In this document: in pieces, positions 10,313 through 19,415 of the stretch
How positions within the stretch are numbered: the first letter of the stretch is position 1
Layout: every line of letters starts with the position of its first letter
NCBI RefSeq assembly: GCF_009674585.1
Contig: NZ_WKJP01000004.1
Span: forward strand, 124,001 to 188,000
Direction of reading: 5' to 3'
Length of the DNA stretch: 64,000 nt
Source: Haloferax marinisediminis
GTDB taxonomy: Archaea; Halobacteriota; Halobacteria; Halobacteriales; Haloferacaceae
Notes under the pieces: generated by a model
What the model saw: only the letters and a program-made list of their open reading frames with translations
Told to the model about the DNA's origin: nothing
Database searches by the model: none
Made by a program: the position numbers and the translations under genes

Positions 10313-10918
10313 TAGTCTCGCGTTTGTAACAACGAGAGAATCGATGTTTTCGTGACCTGTACACCTTTTCAGCGATTATTAGAATATAGAAGTAGTGTCG
10401 CGCAAGTAAGAACGTCAGACACCACCCTCGCGTTTGTAACTGTGGATAGGGGGAGACTACCGTCGCAATTGTAACGTGAGGTGAGGGACCACCTTCGCGT
10501 TTGTAAGAGAGGGACCGACGTCGCGTTTGTAACTGTGGATGGGGGAGACTACCGTCGCAAATGTAACGTGAGGTGAGGGACCACCTTCGCGTTTGTAACA
10601 ACACGCAGCGTACGAGACCATCCTCGCGAATGTAACGACGACCGACTGCAGTACAACGAGAGCGTTCTGGGCACACTCGAGTGGAGACCACCCTCGCGTT
10701 TGTAAACTCGGGGGTTGTTCACGTTGGTTTATCCGATGACGAGCACGAATCGTCCTGGCCAGACACACTACCCTCGCGTATGTAACGCGAAAGGGTGGGA
10801 TGGGGGGTCAGCAAAACCGCCAGAACCCGGCAGGAATTTCCCCTACATTTACAAACGCGAGGGGGGTGTGTTGAATGCTGCTAGAGTCTCGCGTACTCGT
10901 TACAAACGCGAAGGTGGT
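10313..10918. other. Replication origin: iteron field of about twelve 20-bp repeats
   Basis: Copies of ACYACCNTCGCGTTTGTAAC lie on the + strand at 10313-10330, 10421-10440, 10456-10475, 10488-10507, 10514-10533, 10548-10567, 10580-10599, 10617-10636, 10687-10706 and 10767-10786. A weak copy is at 10394-10410. Two inverted copies lie at 10848-10867 and 10899-10918. The core TCGCRWWTGTAAC is most conserved; the centre varies between TTT, AAT, AAA and TAT. A block containing two iterons is duplicated with few changes (about 10441-10500 and 10532-10593). An AT-rich stretch at 10360-10395 may be the unwinding element. Adjacency to orc1 and mixed repeat orientation support a functional origin. The repeat differs from the GGGG-type ORB I would expect at a main chromosomal origin. 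Confidence 0.85.
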
Positions 10919-11035
10919 GTGTGTGTTCTCAAAATCAACCGACTGCGTTCACCTTGTCTAGTATAGTAACTAGTGTTCTAGTTCATAGCTAGAACTAGTG
11001 ACACTGTTGTCGAAGATATAGGAGAGTCGACTATC

Positions 11036-11602
11036 TCAGCCGAGTAGCCCCAAGTTATCTACCCGGTCGGTCACAACCTCGATAGCACGTTCAGCATCGA
11101 CAACCTGCTTCGCTCCCGTGATAACGACCTTTCCACTTCCGAACATGAGGACGACGACGTTCGGTTCGTCGAGGCGGTACACGAGGCCGGGGAACTGTTC
11201 CGGTTCGTATTCGACATCTTCGAGACCGAGTCCAATTGCGAGCGCGTTCAGGTTGAGTGTGTGTCTAAGGTCTGCACTCGAGACGATGTTTTGAACCGTA
11301 ATCTCAGGGTCTTCGGGAACGGGGATACCGAGGTCTTCGAATTCGTCGAATAATATCTCGAGAGCAGTGTTCACACCCGCAACGCTGTCTGCTCCCGTAC
11401 AGACGATCTTTCCAGACCGAAACACGAGACACGCTGACTTCGGGTCGGTCGTGCGGTACACCAGTCCAGGAAAGTTGTCGGGATCGTAGTCTGTACCCAC
11501 CCAGTCCAGTGACAGTTGCTCTAAATCGAGTTCAATGCCGATTTGCGTGGAGGCGACGACGTTCTGAATCTCGATGGACTCCACCGCGTCCATTTGGGAC
11601 AT
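11036..11602 (-). CDS. tbp: TATA-box-binding protein paralog (TBP)
   Basis: A 188-residue general transcription factor that binds promoter TATA boxes and recruits TFB and RNA polymerase. It shows the two imperfect repeats of the saddle fold. Repeat 1 is IEIQNVVASTQIGIELDLEQ with FPGLVYRTTDPKSACLVFRS; repeat 2 is ITVQNIVSSADLRHTLNLNA with FPGLVYRLDEPNVVVLMFGS. Both halves contain the GK(I/V)V-TGA strand. The start was placed at MSQMDAVES because a TATA-like TTAAAATA (11631-11638, read on the minus strand) lies about 30 bp before it. Halobacteria carry several TBP variants thought to partition promoter sets. A copy beside a replicon origin is probably an accessory one. Confidence 0.95.
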   Translation of the reverse strand: MSQMDAVESIEIQNVVASTQIGIELDLEQLSLDWVGTDYDPDNFPGLVYRTTDPKSACLVFRSGKIVCTGADSVAGVNTALEILFDEFEDLGIPVPEDPEITVQNIVSSADLRHTLNLNALAIGLGLEDVEYEPEQFPGLVYRLDEPNVVVLMFGSGKVVITGAKQVVDAERAIEVVTDRVDNLGLLG

Positions 11603-11803
11603 GATGTGTAGTAATTGACATTGGCACATGTTAAAATACAGGGGTCGTTCTAACGACAATCTGAAATTGTGTACCTTGGTTACCGAAAAACCGAATTGCC
11701 GTCACATTGCCGTCACCGTAGAAATTTCACCGGTGATTGGAGAGCCGATATGGTAATCGTTCAGCCACGAAGCCACCCCCGACACCGGTGATCCGACAGT
11801 CGG

Positions 11804-13711
11804 CTACGGCCCCAACTCTGGATGAGCGGAAAGGAACCCGAAGACGCTTCCTGCTGCCCACGCAGCTGGCTCACACGAATCCGGATGAACGAGATACCCG
11901 TTCGAAATCGTTTCGTCAAGACCGGTGAACAGTTCCGGGAAGCCAAGTCTGCTAGGCCGACCGCGGGTGACACTATCTTCGAGTGCTTGGAGATTTCGTT
12001 CGGCAATGATTTTCGCGGCGTGGTCGAACCCGCGCTCGGCGAATCCGAGTGCCGCCATACTGTTGTCGTGTGGCCAGACGCTCCCTCGGTGATACGAGAG
12101 TGGGTCGAACGCGGGATGGTCTCCGGCGAAGGTTCGCAACCCACTCGACGTAAGCACGTCTGCCTCGAGGAGACGCTCGACGGCGGATTCGATTCGTTCG
12201 TCGGTTCCGAGTCCACCCCAGAACGCGTGCGTTTGGTTCGTCGCGACACTGGGTATCTGCTCTGACCCGTCTAACGCGAGCGCGTAACAGCCCTCGTCGG
12301 CGACCCAAAACTGCTCTTCGAAGGAATCGAATAATTTCTCAGCGAGACTGTTGCAGGCGTCTGCGAGTGCTTCGTCACCGTGCTCACGGGCGATTGGTTC
12401 GAATTGTTGGAGTGCACGGTAGGAGTAGCCTTGAACTTCTGAGAGTGCGATTCGCCCGGTTGGTTCCCGACCATCGGGGTGAGAGAGTGCCTCTGAACTG
12501 TCTTTCCAGCCGAGGTGGTTCAGACCGTACGGATGGTCGTGAGAACTGTATCTGAGGAACCCATCCTCGTCCGCGTTGTCGAGTATCCACTCGACAGCAT
12601 CTGTTGCGGCGTCGTACAGGTCGTCTTCGAGCGTCTTCGACTCACTTTCGGCGACTGTATCCGCGTACAGGGAGACGAACAGCGACGTCGAGTCGATATT
12701 TCCGTAGTACGGTCGTCTGAGCGAGATGTCTGCCTCGACGAGGTCACCGGTTCGATTCTCGTGGAGGATTTTCCCCGATTCTTCGAGTGTCTCGTACTCG
12801 TCGTCCGTCCCTTGCTCGGCGGCGAGGAACCGGAGTGTTCGTTCTGCAACATTCGTATCGAATTCGAGCAGCTGGAACCCAACGATGAGCGAGTCGCGGC
12901 CGAAGGGGGCGACGAATCGAGGGGCACCGGCAGCAGGAACACCTTCGGGGAGCATCAGAGCGTCGAGTGCTTCGGTCGCTGCGTCCGCGAGTGAACGATA
13001 CCGCGGGTCGATGGCTGAACTCGTATCGACAGACGGAACCTCACTAGCGTCACCGGGAAGTGAAACAGAGAACTCCATCGTCTCGCTCTCACCCGGAGAG
13101 ACTGTTCGGTCACTCGTGAGGGCGACCGTACTGTCGTCTCCGATTTCGACACTGATGATTGAGTCGTCACTCGAACCGTCTTGGGTCAGTTCGATAGCGA
13201 CGTGTCTTTCTGCATCGTCGACTCCCTCAGCGGAGAACTGAATGGTGTCGTCACTCGAGTAGGTCGCTGAAACCGTGCGTTCTCGCGCGTCACGAGCGGA
13301 AAAGAACGATTCTATCTCGAAAATGTGGTTGAATCCTGGGACGATTGATGCCTGTAGTTCGCATTCACGAGGCTCGTTTGTATTGTTGTGAATCGTGAGT
13401 GTAACCGTCACGCCATCCGGGTCGATACTGAACTTTCTGGTGAGACTCCACGCTCGGACGTCTCCCCGCCCAGGGCCTGCTGTCGAACTGGTGAGGACGG
13501 TCGTCACGGAGTCTCCATCGGACTCTCGGCCGAGGCGTTCCCACTGTATCTCACCGTCGGTCTGACGGACGGTGAGATCGATACCTCGGAGGAATCGATG
13601 GTCGGTACTGTAGATTCCACAGTGGTCGTTCTCAGTGGCGACGTCGCCGTGTTTGTCGACGACGACTTGTTTACCACCGTGCAATGCGAGCATACAGTTG
13701 TCTGGAAGCAT
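11804..13711 (-). CDS. Glycogen-debranching-type glycosidase (amylo-alpha-1,6-glucosidase-like)
   Basis: A 635-residue intracellular glycosidase. The N-terminal domain (about residues 1-200: NCMLALHGGKQVVVDKHGDV, GIYSTDHRFLRGIDLTV) matches the bacterial glycogen-debranching N-terminal domain. The C-terminal part is an (alpha/alpha)6 barrel with PRFVAPFGRDSLIVGFQL and YHRGSVWPHDNSMAALGF, the latter typical of GDE-type enzymes. Substrate is probably an alpha-glucan or glucose oligosaccharide, but this cannot be fixed from motifs. The chosen ATG follows the trmB stop by 14 bp, so the two genes form one operon, divergent from the sugar transporter. It probably processes the imported sugar together with the GH15-like enzyme. 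Confidence 0.82.
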   Translation of the reverse strand: MLPDNCMLALHGGKQVVVDKHGDVATENDHCGIYSTDHRFLRGIDLTVRQTDGEIQWERLGRESDGDSVTTVLTSSTAGPGRGDVRAWSLTRKFSIDPDGVTVTLTIHNNTNEPRECELQASIVPGFNHIFEIESFFSARDARERTVSATYSSDDTIQFSAEGVDDAERHVAIELTQDGSSDDSIISVEIGDDSTVALTSDRTVSPGESETMEFSVSLPGDASEVPSVDTSSAIDPRYRSLADAATEALDALMLPEGVPAAGAPRFVAPFGRDSLIVGFQLLEFDTNVAERTLRFLAAEQGTDDEYETLEESGKILHENRTGDLVEADISLRRPYYGNIDSTSLFVSLYADTVAESESKTLEDDLYDAATDAVEWILDNADEDGFLRYSSHDHPYGLNHLGWKDSSEALSHPDGREPTGRIALSEVQGYSYRALQQFEPIAREHGDEALADACNSLAEKLFDSFEEQFWVADEGCYALALDGSEQIPSVATNQTHAFWGGLGTDERIESAVERLLEADVLTSSGLRTFAGDHPAFDPLSYHRGSVWPHDNSMAALGFAERGFDHAAKIIAERNLQALEDSVTRGRPSRLGFPELFTGLDETISNGYLVHPDSCEPAAWAAGSVFGFLSAHPELGP

Positions 13712-13725
13712 TATTGGTTGTTCTC

Positions 13726-14811
13726 CTAGTTTTCGAACGAGATCGATTCGATGTAGATTCGTCTGGCTTCGATGTTCTCTACGATTGCGCCCCACCCACC
13801 GACGTTCACTTCACCGTCCTCGGTGTCGAGTACGATTGCTGCACGCCCAGCGAGTTGTGACAGTGAGGGTGTGTTCGTCGGGTTGTTCCGCCGGTCCGCA
13901 AAGATGAGGTCGACTATTTGGCCGTGCAGCTCAACTTCGTCGCGTTGTGTCGTCGTGGTTCCGCGAACTGTCGCGGTGATGCGTGCACCGTCTGCTAACA
14001 GGGGGGCGACATCACGGATGCACTCACGGATATCGACGTACTCGAACGGCAGTTCGTCGGAATGGCCACTGAAGACCATCGGCCAGGACTCCCACAGTGC
14101 TGCCATGAAGTACCACCGGAAGACGTAGGTTATCTCTTCGTCTTCGAAAATCGCCCCGTACTGGTTCACCGAGTTAATGTGCGGAGCGAAACAGGTGACT
14201 TCACGGTCGGCAATGAGGAGAAACGCTGCCGGAAGGTCACGGTGCCGCGCTTCGTAGACCGCCCCTTCGAGTTCGACGTCGGTCGGCAGGTTGACCGGCA
14301 AGTCTGGAGTGGTGTTGAAAGAGATCGTGATGTAGACGCCCCGGTCGAGTGCCGACTCGAGCGCAGGCCGCAAGCGGTCGAACTGCTCAGGAGCCATCGA
14401 AATCTGAATCTGTTCTTCTGCAGCGTTGATGGCGTCCTCGGCGCGTTCGAACACCGTTTCGAGGCGTTTGACGAAGCTCATCTGGTGGCCGCTGAGCTCC
14501 GCCTGTTCCCACCGATTTTGAATCTCTTTTGCTGTCCTCTCGAGGGTTTCTGCCTGGGATGTAAGCATCTCGAACACTTTCGAGGGGTCTTCAGCCCGTG
14601 CCCGGAGTGACTTCTGTTTGAACGTCTCGACGAAGCCCTTGTCCTCGAGGCTCCGGAGCACGTCGTAGATACGCGACCGCGGGACTTCTGACTGCGCAGC
14701 GAGGTCGGTCGCGGGAGTATTCCCCATCTCGAGAAGCGTGACGTAGGCATCGACCTCGTACTCAGTGAGGCCGGCCTGTTTGAGACCACGCTTGAGTTCC
14801 TTTGTGTCCAT
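13726..14811 (-). CDS. TrmB-family sugar-sensing transcriptional regulator
   Basis: A 361-residue regulator. The N-terminal winged helix (residues about 8-75: LKQAGLTEYEVDAYVTLLEM, EVPRSRIYDVLRSLEDKGFV) is the classic TrmB DNA-binding domain. A coiled-coil segment follows (residues about 90-130), then the C-terminal sugar-binding domain. In TrmB and TrmBL proteins, sugar binding relieves repression of ABC sugar importers or changes activation. Its placement divergent from the sugar ABC operon (157 bp between the start codons) and upstream of a glycosidase gene makes local control very likely. I did not find a clear inverted-repeat operator by eye in the shared promoter. Confidence 0.92.
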   Translation of the reverse strand: MDTKELKRGLKQAGLTEYEVDAYVTLLEMGNTPATDLAAQSEVPRSRIYDVLRSLEDKGFVETFKQKSLRARAEDPSKVFEMLTSQAETLERTAKEIQNRWEQAELSGHQMSFVKRLETVFERAEDAINAAEEQIQISMAPEQFDRLRPALESALDRGVYITISFNTTPDLPVNLPTDVELEGAVYEARHRDLPAAFLLIADREVTCFAPHINSVNQYGAIFEDEEITYVFRWYFMAALWESWPMVFSGHSDELPFEYVDIRECIRDVAPLLADGARITATVRGTTTTQRDEVELHGQIVDLIFADRRNNPTNTPSLSQLAGRAAIVLDTEDGEVNVGGWGAIVENIEARRIYIESISFEN

Positions 14812-14924
14812 GTTGCTGTTCAGTTACGCGTCGTGCCAATTTTCGCTTGCGGTGAGCGGGGACGAGTGCTGTTCGCCCTATGCCTCTCAATCATATTCAC
14901 TGCAGTTACAACAACATACACAAA

Positions 14925-14933
14925 TTTTATATA
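14925..14933 (+). promoter_or_regulatory. TATA box of the sugar ABC transporter operon
   Basis: TTTTATATA lies 35-43 bp before the ATG of the substrate-binding protein. It is embedded in an AT-rich stretch in the trmB/transporter divergent control region and predicts a short 5' leader of roughly 10 bases. Confidence 0.6.
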
Positions 14934-14967
14934 CCTTTGTATTTCATTTCTTTTTGTGACAGACTCC

Positions 14968-16356
14968 ATGTCTGGAAATTCAGCGGAGAATACCAATCGA
15001 CGGAACGTGCTGAAAGCGCTCGCTGGAGGGAGCACGGTGCTCCTGGCGGGTTGTACTGGCTCGAGTGGTGGTGGTGAGTCCTCCACGTCGGAGGGTGATT
15101 CGTCTGACTCTGGCTCGGACTCGACCGAGAAGACCGACGCTCCGGAGCCTGCGGAGATTTCGTTCTGGACGACTCAGACCGAAAACGAACGTCAGCAAGC
15201 AATCAAGGGCATCGTCTCGGACTTCCAGTCCAGCCACGACCCTTCGATGGAGATGGTTGCGGTCAAAGAAGACGACCTTCCGTCGCAGATTGCATCTGCA
15301 CGTGCATCTGACACGCTTCCTGCAGTCGCCGAATGGGGTCTCGGCCCGATGCAAAAACTCGGAACTGGTGGTCTCCTCTCGAAGGAGGCGGCAGCTAACG
15401 TCATCGACAGCATCGGCCGCGACAAGTTCTACGAGGGTGCGCTCAAACTCACCGAGGCGCCCGAGGGTGGGAACTTCGCGGTTCCGTTCCACGGCTGGCT
15501 CGAAGGATTCTGGTACTCTGAGAGCACCTTCGAAGAGAAAGGTCTCGACGCACCGACTACCTGGGACTCGATTCTCGCTGCAGCGGAAGAGCTCCACAAC
15601 CCAGACGAAAACCAGTTCGGTATCGTCATCGGCACGAAGAAGACGCCGTTCGCTCGACAGTGCTTCACGCCGTTTGCCCGCTCCAACGGTGCACGCGTGT
15701 TCAACGAAGACGGCGAGATCGTCTTCGACAGCCCCGAGATGGTCGAAGCACTCGAATTTTACGCTGAACTCGCCCAGTACACGCCCCCGGGCAAGGACAC
15801 GTGGAAGACGGCGAACAACACCTACCTGAACGACCAGTGTCAGCTCATCATGTACTCCACGTACATCATGGACGACATCGTCGGCAAGAGCCAGTCGCTG
15901 GTCGACGACACCGCGTTCAGTTCGTACATCGAGAACGAGCGCCGTAGTTCGTTCGGCCAGATCGTCACGCTGAACCTGCTTTCGTCGAGTTCCGACAAAG
16001 AGCGTGCGGCGGCCGAATCCTTCGCAGAGTACGCGCTCACTGGCGACCAGTACGTCGAATGGCTCCACATGGCCCCCGGTGGCATGAACGCCGTGCTCAA
16101 GCCAACCGCACAGAGCGACGCCTACCAGGACAACGAGACGCTCAACGCGTGGGGCGACACCGTCGCGGACATCTCCCAAGGGTTCGAGAACATCGAGCGC
16201 TTCGGCTACGTCAACGGCAAGTCCTTCCCAAAGCTGGGTAACATCACCAACAAGTTCCTCATCGCGGAGGCAGTCTCCCGCGTGACGAGCGGTGAAGACG
16301 CCCAGACTGTCGCGTCCGAACAGGCCGAGAAGATGCGACAGGCCATCAGCGAGTAA
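14968..16356 (+). CDS. Sugar ABC transporter substrate-binding lipoprotein
   Basis: A 462-residue extracellular solute-binding protein of the maltose/glycerol-3-phosphate type (family 1). The N-terminus has twin arginines (RRNVLKALAGG), a short hydrophobic core and the lipobox LLAGC with Cys29. It is therefore a Tat-exported lipoprotein anchored by Cys29. An acidic Ser/Gly linker follows, usual for halobacterial binding proteins, then the mature domain from about ISFWTTQTENERQQAIKGIV. FAVPFHGWLEGFWYSESTFE is a typical family-1 hinge block. It is the first gene of the importer operon. The ligand is probably an oligosaccharide, judged from the neighbouring glycosidases. Confidence 0.93.
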   Translation: MSGNSAENTNRRNVLKALAGGSTVLLAGCTGSSGGGESSTSEGDSSDSGSDSTEKTDAPEPAEISFWTTQTENERQQAIKGIVSDFQSSHDPSMEMVAVKEDDLPSQIASARASDTLPAVAEWGLGPMQKLGTGGLLSKEAAANVIDSIGRDKFYEGALKLTEAPEGGNFAVPFHGWLEGFWYSESTFEEKGLDAPTTWDSILAAAEELHNPDENQFGIVIGTKKTPFARQCFTPFARSNGARVFNEDGEIVFDSPEMVEALEFYAELAQYTPPGKDTWKTANNTYLNDQCQLIMYSTYIMDDIVGKSQSLVDDTAFSSYIENERRSSFGQIVTLNLLSSSSDKERAAAESFAEYALTGDQYVEWLHMAPGGMNAVLKPTAQSDAYQDNETLNAWGDTVADISQGFENIERFGYVNGKSFPKLGNITNKFLIAEAVSRVTSGEDAQTVASEQAEKMRQAISE

Positions 16357-16383
16357 CTACCCACTCCCTGCTCACCATTTATT

Positions 16384-17292
16384 ATGTCCGTCAAGAACGC
16401 CGTAAAACCAATACTCAACGGCTCAGACCTCACCCTCGAACAGAAGGAGTCACTTCTGGGGTACGCGCTGATCGCACCGGCGATTCTCCTCGTCGCGGGT
16501 GTCATCCTCTACCCAGTGGGGTACAACGTCTACTTGAGCTTCACCGAAGTGCCGCTCGACCCCAACAAATCTCCCGTTTGGGTTGGTCTCCAGCACTACC
16601 AGATGCTCTTTTCGAGCAGTGAGTTCTGGAGTTCGCTCAAGACGACTGTCATTTTCACATTCTTCAGCGACACCCTCGCCACGCTCGGTGGTCTCGGTGC
16701 GGCGCTGTTGTTCAACCGAAAGTTCAGAGGCCGACGCATCGCCCGTGGCCTCATGCTCCTGCCGTACGTCGCACCCCTGATCGCGGTGGCGTACGTCTGG
16801 CAGTGGCTCTTGGATCCGCTGTACGGCCTGTTCCCGTGGTTCTTCAGCGACATCCTCGGTCTCTACGCAGGCGACATCGACGTCCTCAACAACGCCAAGA
16901 CGGCGTTGTGGATGGTCATCCTCTTCGACACGTGGCGGTACTTCCCCTTCGCGTTCTTGATGATCATCGCACGAGTGCAGTCGATTCCAAGCGACATGTA
17001 CGAGGCCGCGAAAATCGACGGAGCGGGTGTATTCTCCCGGTTCAAGGACATCACGCTCCCCGAACTGAAGTACGTCCTCGCGACGGTGTTCCTGCTTCGG
17101 TGGATTTGGAACTTCAACAAGTTCGCAGACATCTGGCTCCTGACGAAGCAAGTCAAAACACTCCCACTGTACGCGTATCAGACTGCCTTCGCGAACTACG
17201 CAATGGGTCAGGCAGCGGCCATCTCGATGGTCCTGTTCTTGGCGCTCATGGGCTTCGTGACACTGTACGTCGGGGTGGTGCTAGATTGGTGA
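16384..17292 (+). CDS. Sugar ABC transporter permease (MalF/UgpA type)
   Basis: A 302-residue inner-membrane permease with about six membrane segments. The first is ALIAPAILLVAGVILYPVGY. The cytoplasmic EAA loop YEAAKIDGAGVFSRFKDITL contacts the ATPase. Family length is normal. It lies 27 bp after the binding-protein gene and is followed by the second permease, so it belongs to a heterodimeric channel. The final residues GVVLDW end slightly early compared with some homologs, but no frameshift is evident. Confidence 0.92.
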   Translation: MSVKNAVKPILNGSDLTLEQKESLLGYALIAPAILLVAGVILYPVGYNVYLSFTEVPLDPNKSPVWVGLQHYQMLFSSSEFWSSLKTTVIFTFFSDTLATLGGLGAALLFNRKFRGRRIARGLMLLPYVAPLIAVAYVWQWLLDPLYGLFPWFFSDILGLYAGDIDVLNNAKTALWMVILFDTWRYFPFAFLMIIARVQSIPSDMYEAAKIDGAGVFSRFKDITLPELKYVLATVFLLRWIWNFNKFADIWLLTKQVKTLPLYAYQTAFANYAMGQAAAISMVLFLALMGFVTLYVGVVLDW

Positions 17293-17338
17293 TTCGCCCT
17301 ATGACCGTACTCGAACAACGACACACTCGGAGTCAACA

Positions 17339-18259
17339 ATGTTAGCTACGATACTTCAAACGACGACCGAAAGTGCGCGGACGACGGTTCACGCCTTCCA
17401 GTCCGCGTTCTCTTCGGACAAGATCGAGAGTTCGCGCCTCGAGCAGGCGGTGTTCTACGTGAGTCTCGGACTCACACTGTTCATCTCTCTGCTCCCGTTC
17501 TACTGGATGCTCGTCACGAGCTTCATGACCGAGAGCGCGATTTACGCGCTCCCACCGACAGTCATCCCGGAAGAGTTCACGCTCGCACACTACAAGAGCG
17601 TCTTCAGTCCGGAGACGTTCCCCTTCGTGACGTACTTCAAGAATAGCCTGATAATCGCCACAGTCACTGCGGGACTCTCGGTGCTCGTCGCCACCTTCGG
17701 GGCGTACAGTTTTGCCCGTCTCGAATACCCCGGCCGTGGACTGTTCTCACGAGGGGTCCTCCTCGTGTACATGTTCTCGGGCATCCTGCTCGTCGTTCCG
17801 CTGTTTCAGGTCGTCGTGTGGCTTGGCCTCGTCGACACACTCGAGAGCCTCGTCGTCACCTACCTCGTCCAGACGCTTCCGGTGTCGCTCTACATGCTCG
17901 GTAATTACTTCCGGAGCGTTCCGCCGGAGATAGAAGAAGCGGCGATGATGGACGGCTACTCCCGTATGGAAGTCATCCTCCGCATCACGCTGCCGCTGTC
18001 TGCGCCTGCAATCGTCGCCGTGTTTATCTACACGTTCATGATTGCGTGGAACGAGTATCTCTTCGCGAGTATCTTCCTCAAGACGCAGGCGACGTTCACG
18101 CTCCCGATCGGCCTCGACGCGCTCTCGTCTGGTTTCCACCAAGTGTGGGGTCAGATCATGGCAGCCTCGATTATGACGAGTATCCCCATCATCGTGATGT
18201 TCATCTACCTCGAGAAGTACATGGTTCAGGGTCTCACTTTCGGGGCGGTGGAGGGATAA
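17339..18259 (+). CDS. Sugar ABC transporter permease (MalG/UgpE type)
   Basis: A 306-residue permease with six predicted membrane segments. The first hydrophobic helix is near residues 38-58 (VFYVSLGLTLFISLLPFYWM). The EAA loop EEAAMMDGYSRMEVILRITL is present, with the following PLSAPAIVAVFIYTF helix. It pairs with the preceding MalF-type permease. The N-terminal about 35 residues are a variable cytoplasmic tail. One base separates its stop codon from the next gene (ATPase), consistent with one transcript. Confidence 0.93.
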   Translation: MLATILQTTTESARTTVHAFQSAFSSDKIESSRLEQAVFYVSLGLTLFISLLPFYWMLVTSFMTESAIYALPPTVIPEEFTLAHYKSVFSPETFPFVTYFKNSLIIATVTAGLSVLVATFGAYSFARLEYPGRGLFSRGVLLVYMFSGILLVVPLFQVVVWLGLVDTLESLVVTYLVQTLPVSLYMLGNYFRSVPPEIEEAAMMDGYSRMEVILRITLPLSAPAIVAVFIYTFMIAWNEYLFASIFLKTQATFTLPIGLDALSSGFHQVWGQIMAASIMTSIPIIVMFIYLEKYMVQGLTFGAVEG

Positions 18260-18260
18260 T

Positions 18261-19415
18261 ATGTCGGCCGAAGACTCCCCTTCCCCCGACTCGGGCAGCG
18301 TCGAACTCGGTGGTGCTGGCGAACCAATCCGACTCGAACGTGTCCGCAAAGAGTTCGGTGAACTCACTGCAGTCAAAGATGTCTCGTTGGAGATTCAGAG
18401 CGGTGAGTTCCTCGTCCTCCTCGGCCCGTCGGGGTGTGGAAAGACGACGACGCTCCGCATGATTGCCGGCTTGGAGACGCCTACTGATGGCGAAATATAC
18501 ATCGGTGACGACGAAGTCACGCGGATGCTGCCGCAGAAGCGTGAACTCTCGATGGTGTTCCAGTCGTACGCACTCTACCCGCACAAGACGGTCCGCGAGA
18601 ACCTCGCGTTCCCGCTGAAGAAGATGGACCTCTCTAGCGACGAACGGACTCGTCGCATCGAGCGTGCGGCAGAGATACTGGAGATTTCGGACCTCCTGGA
18701 AAAACAACCGGGGCAACTCTCCGGTGGTCAGCGACAACGCGTTGCGCTCGGTCGAACCATCATTCGCGAGCCTCGTGCGTTCTTGATGGACGAACCGTTG
18801 TCCAACCTCGACGCGAAACTCCGCGTCCACACGCGAACCGAACTTCGCGAACTTCAGCAGAACCTCGGAACGACTACCGTGTACGTCACCCACGACCAAG
18901 AAGAAGCGATGAGTGTCGCAGACCGCATTGCTATCCTGAACGACGGTGAGATTCAACAGGTCGGCTCGCCAGAAGAGATCTACCAGAACCCAGAAAACGA
19001 GTTCGTCGCGGGGTTCCTCGGTGAACCAGCGATGAACTTCTTCGACGTCTCCCAGACGCCGGAGGGCGTCGAAATTCTCGGTGACGACCCAGTTCGACTC
19101 AAAGGCCCGATTCCTGCACCGACCGAACGAATTGGTATCCGTCCGGAACACGTTGCAGTTGCCTCACAGCACTCGGCTGAACAGGCTCGAACGTCTGCAT
19201 TCACGGCGAACCTGCTCGTCATCGAACCGCTCGGGAACGCCTACGAACTCGAACTCGAACGCGGTGGCGTACAGTTCACCGCGCGCGTGCGGTCGCTCCC
19301 CGACGAAGTTCGCACCGCAGAGACCGTCGACGTGTTCTTCGAAGCGGACAGTCTCAACACCTTCGACGAAGACGGTGTTTCGCTGACGACGGCAGGAGGT
19401 GAGACCGATGGGTGA
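18261..19415 (+). CDS. Sugar ABC transporter ATPase (MalK/UgpC type), first of two
   Basis: A 384-residue ATPase. Walker A is GPSGCGKTT, Q-loop is VFQSYALYPHKTV, signature is LSGGQRQR, Walker B is AFLMDEPLSNLDA, and the switch His is in VYVTHDQEEAM. A C-terminal TOBE/OB regulatory domain begins near residue 245 (IGIRPEHVAV). An unusual acidic tail of about 25 residues precedes the first strand. It overlaps the next ATPase gene by eight bases. Two MalK-type subunits in one operon suggest a heterodimer. Confidence 0.95.
   Translation: MSAEDSPSPDSGSVELGGAGEPIRLERVRKEFGELTAVKDVSLEIQSGEFLVLLGPSGCGKTTTLRMIAGLETPTDGEIYIGDDEVTRMLPQKRELSMVFQSYALYPHKTVRENLAFPLKKMDLSSDERTRRIERAAEILEISDLLEKQPGQLSGGQRQRVALGRTIIREPRAFLMDEPLSNLDAKLRVHTRTELRELQQNLGTTTVYVTHDQEEAMSVADRIAILNDGEIQQVGSPEEIYQNPENEFVAGFLGEPAMNFFDVSQTPEGVEILGDDPVRLKGPIPAPTERIGIRPEHVAVASQHSAEQARTSAFTANLLVIEPLGNAYELELERGGVQFTARVRSLPDEVRTAETVDVFFEADSLNTFDEDGVSLTTAGGETDG

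Noticed and set aside
10269..10691. An in-frame upstream extension of Orc1 by about 140 residues
   Set aside because: The extra residues are translated iterons (YKREGG repeats), and a TATA box at 10295-10302 fits a start at 10268.
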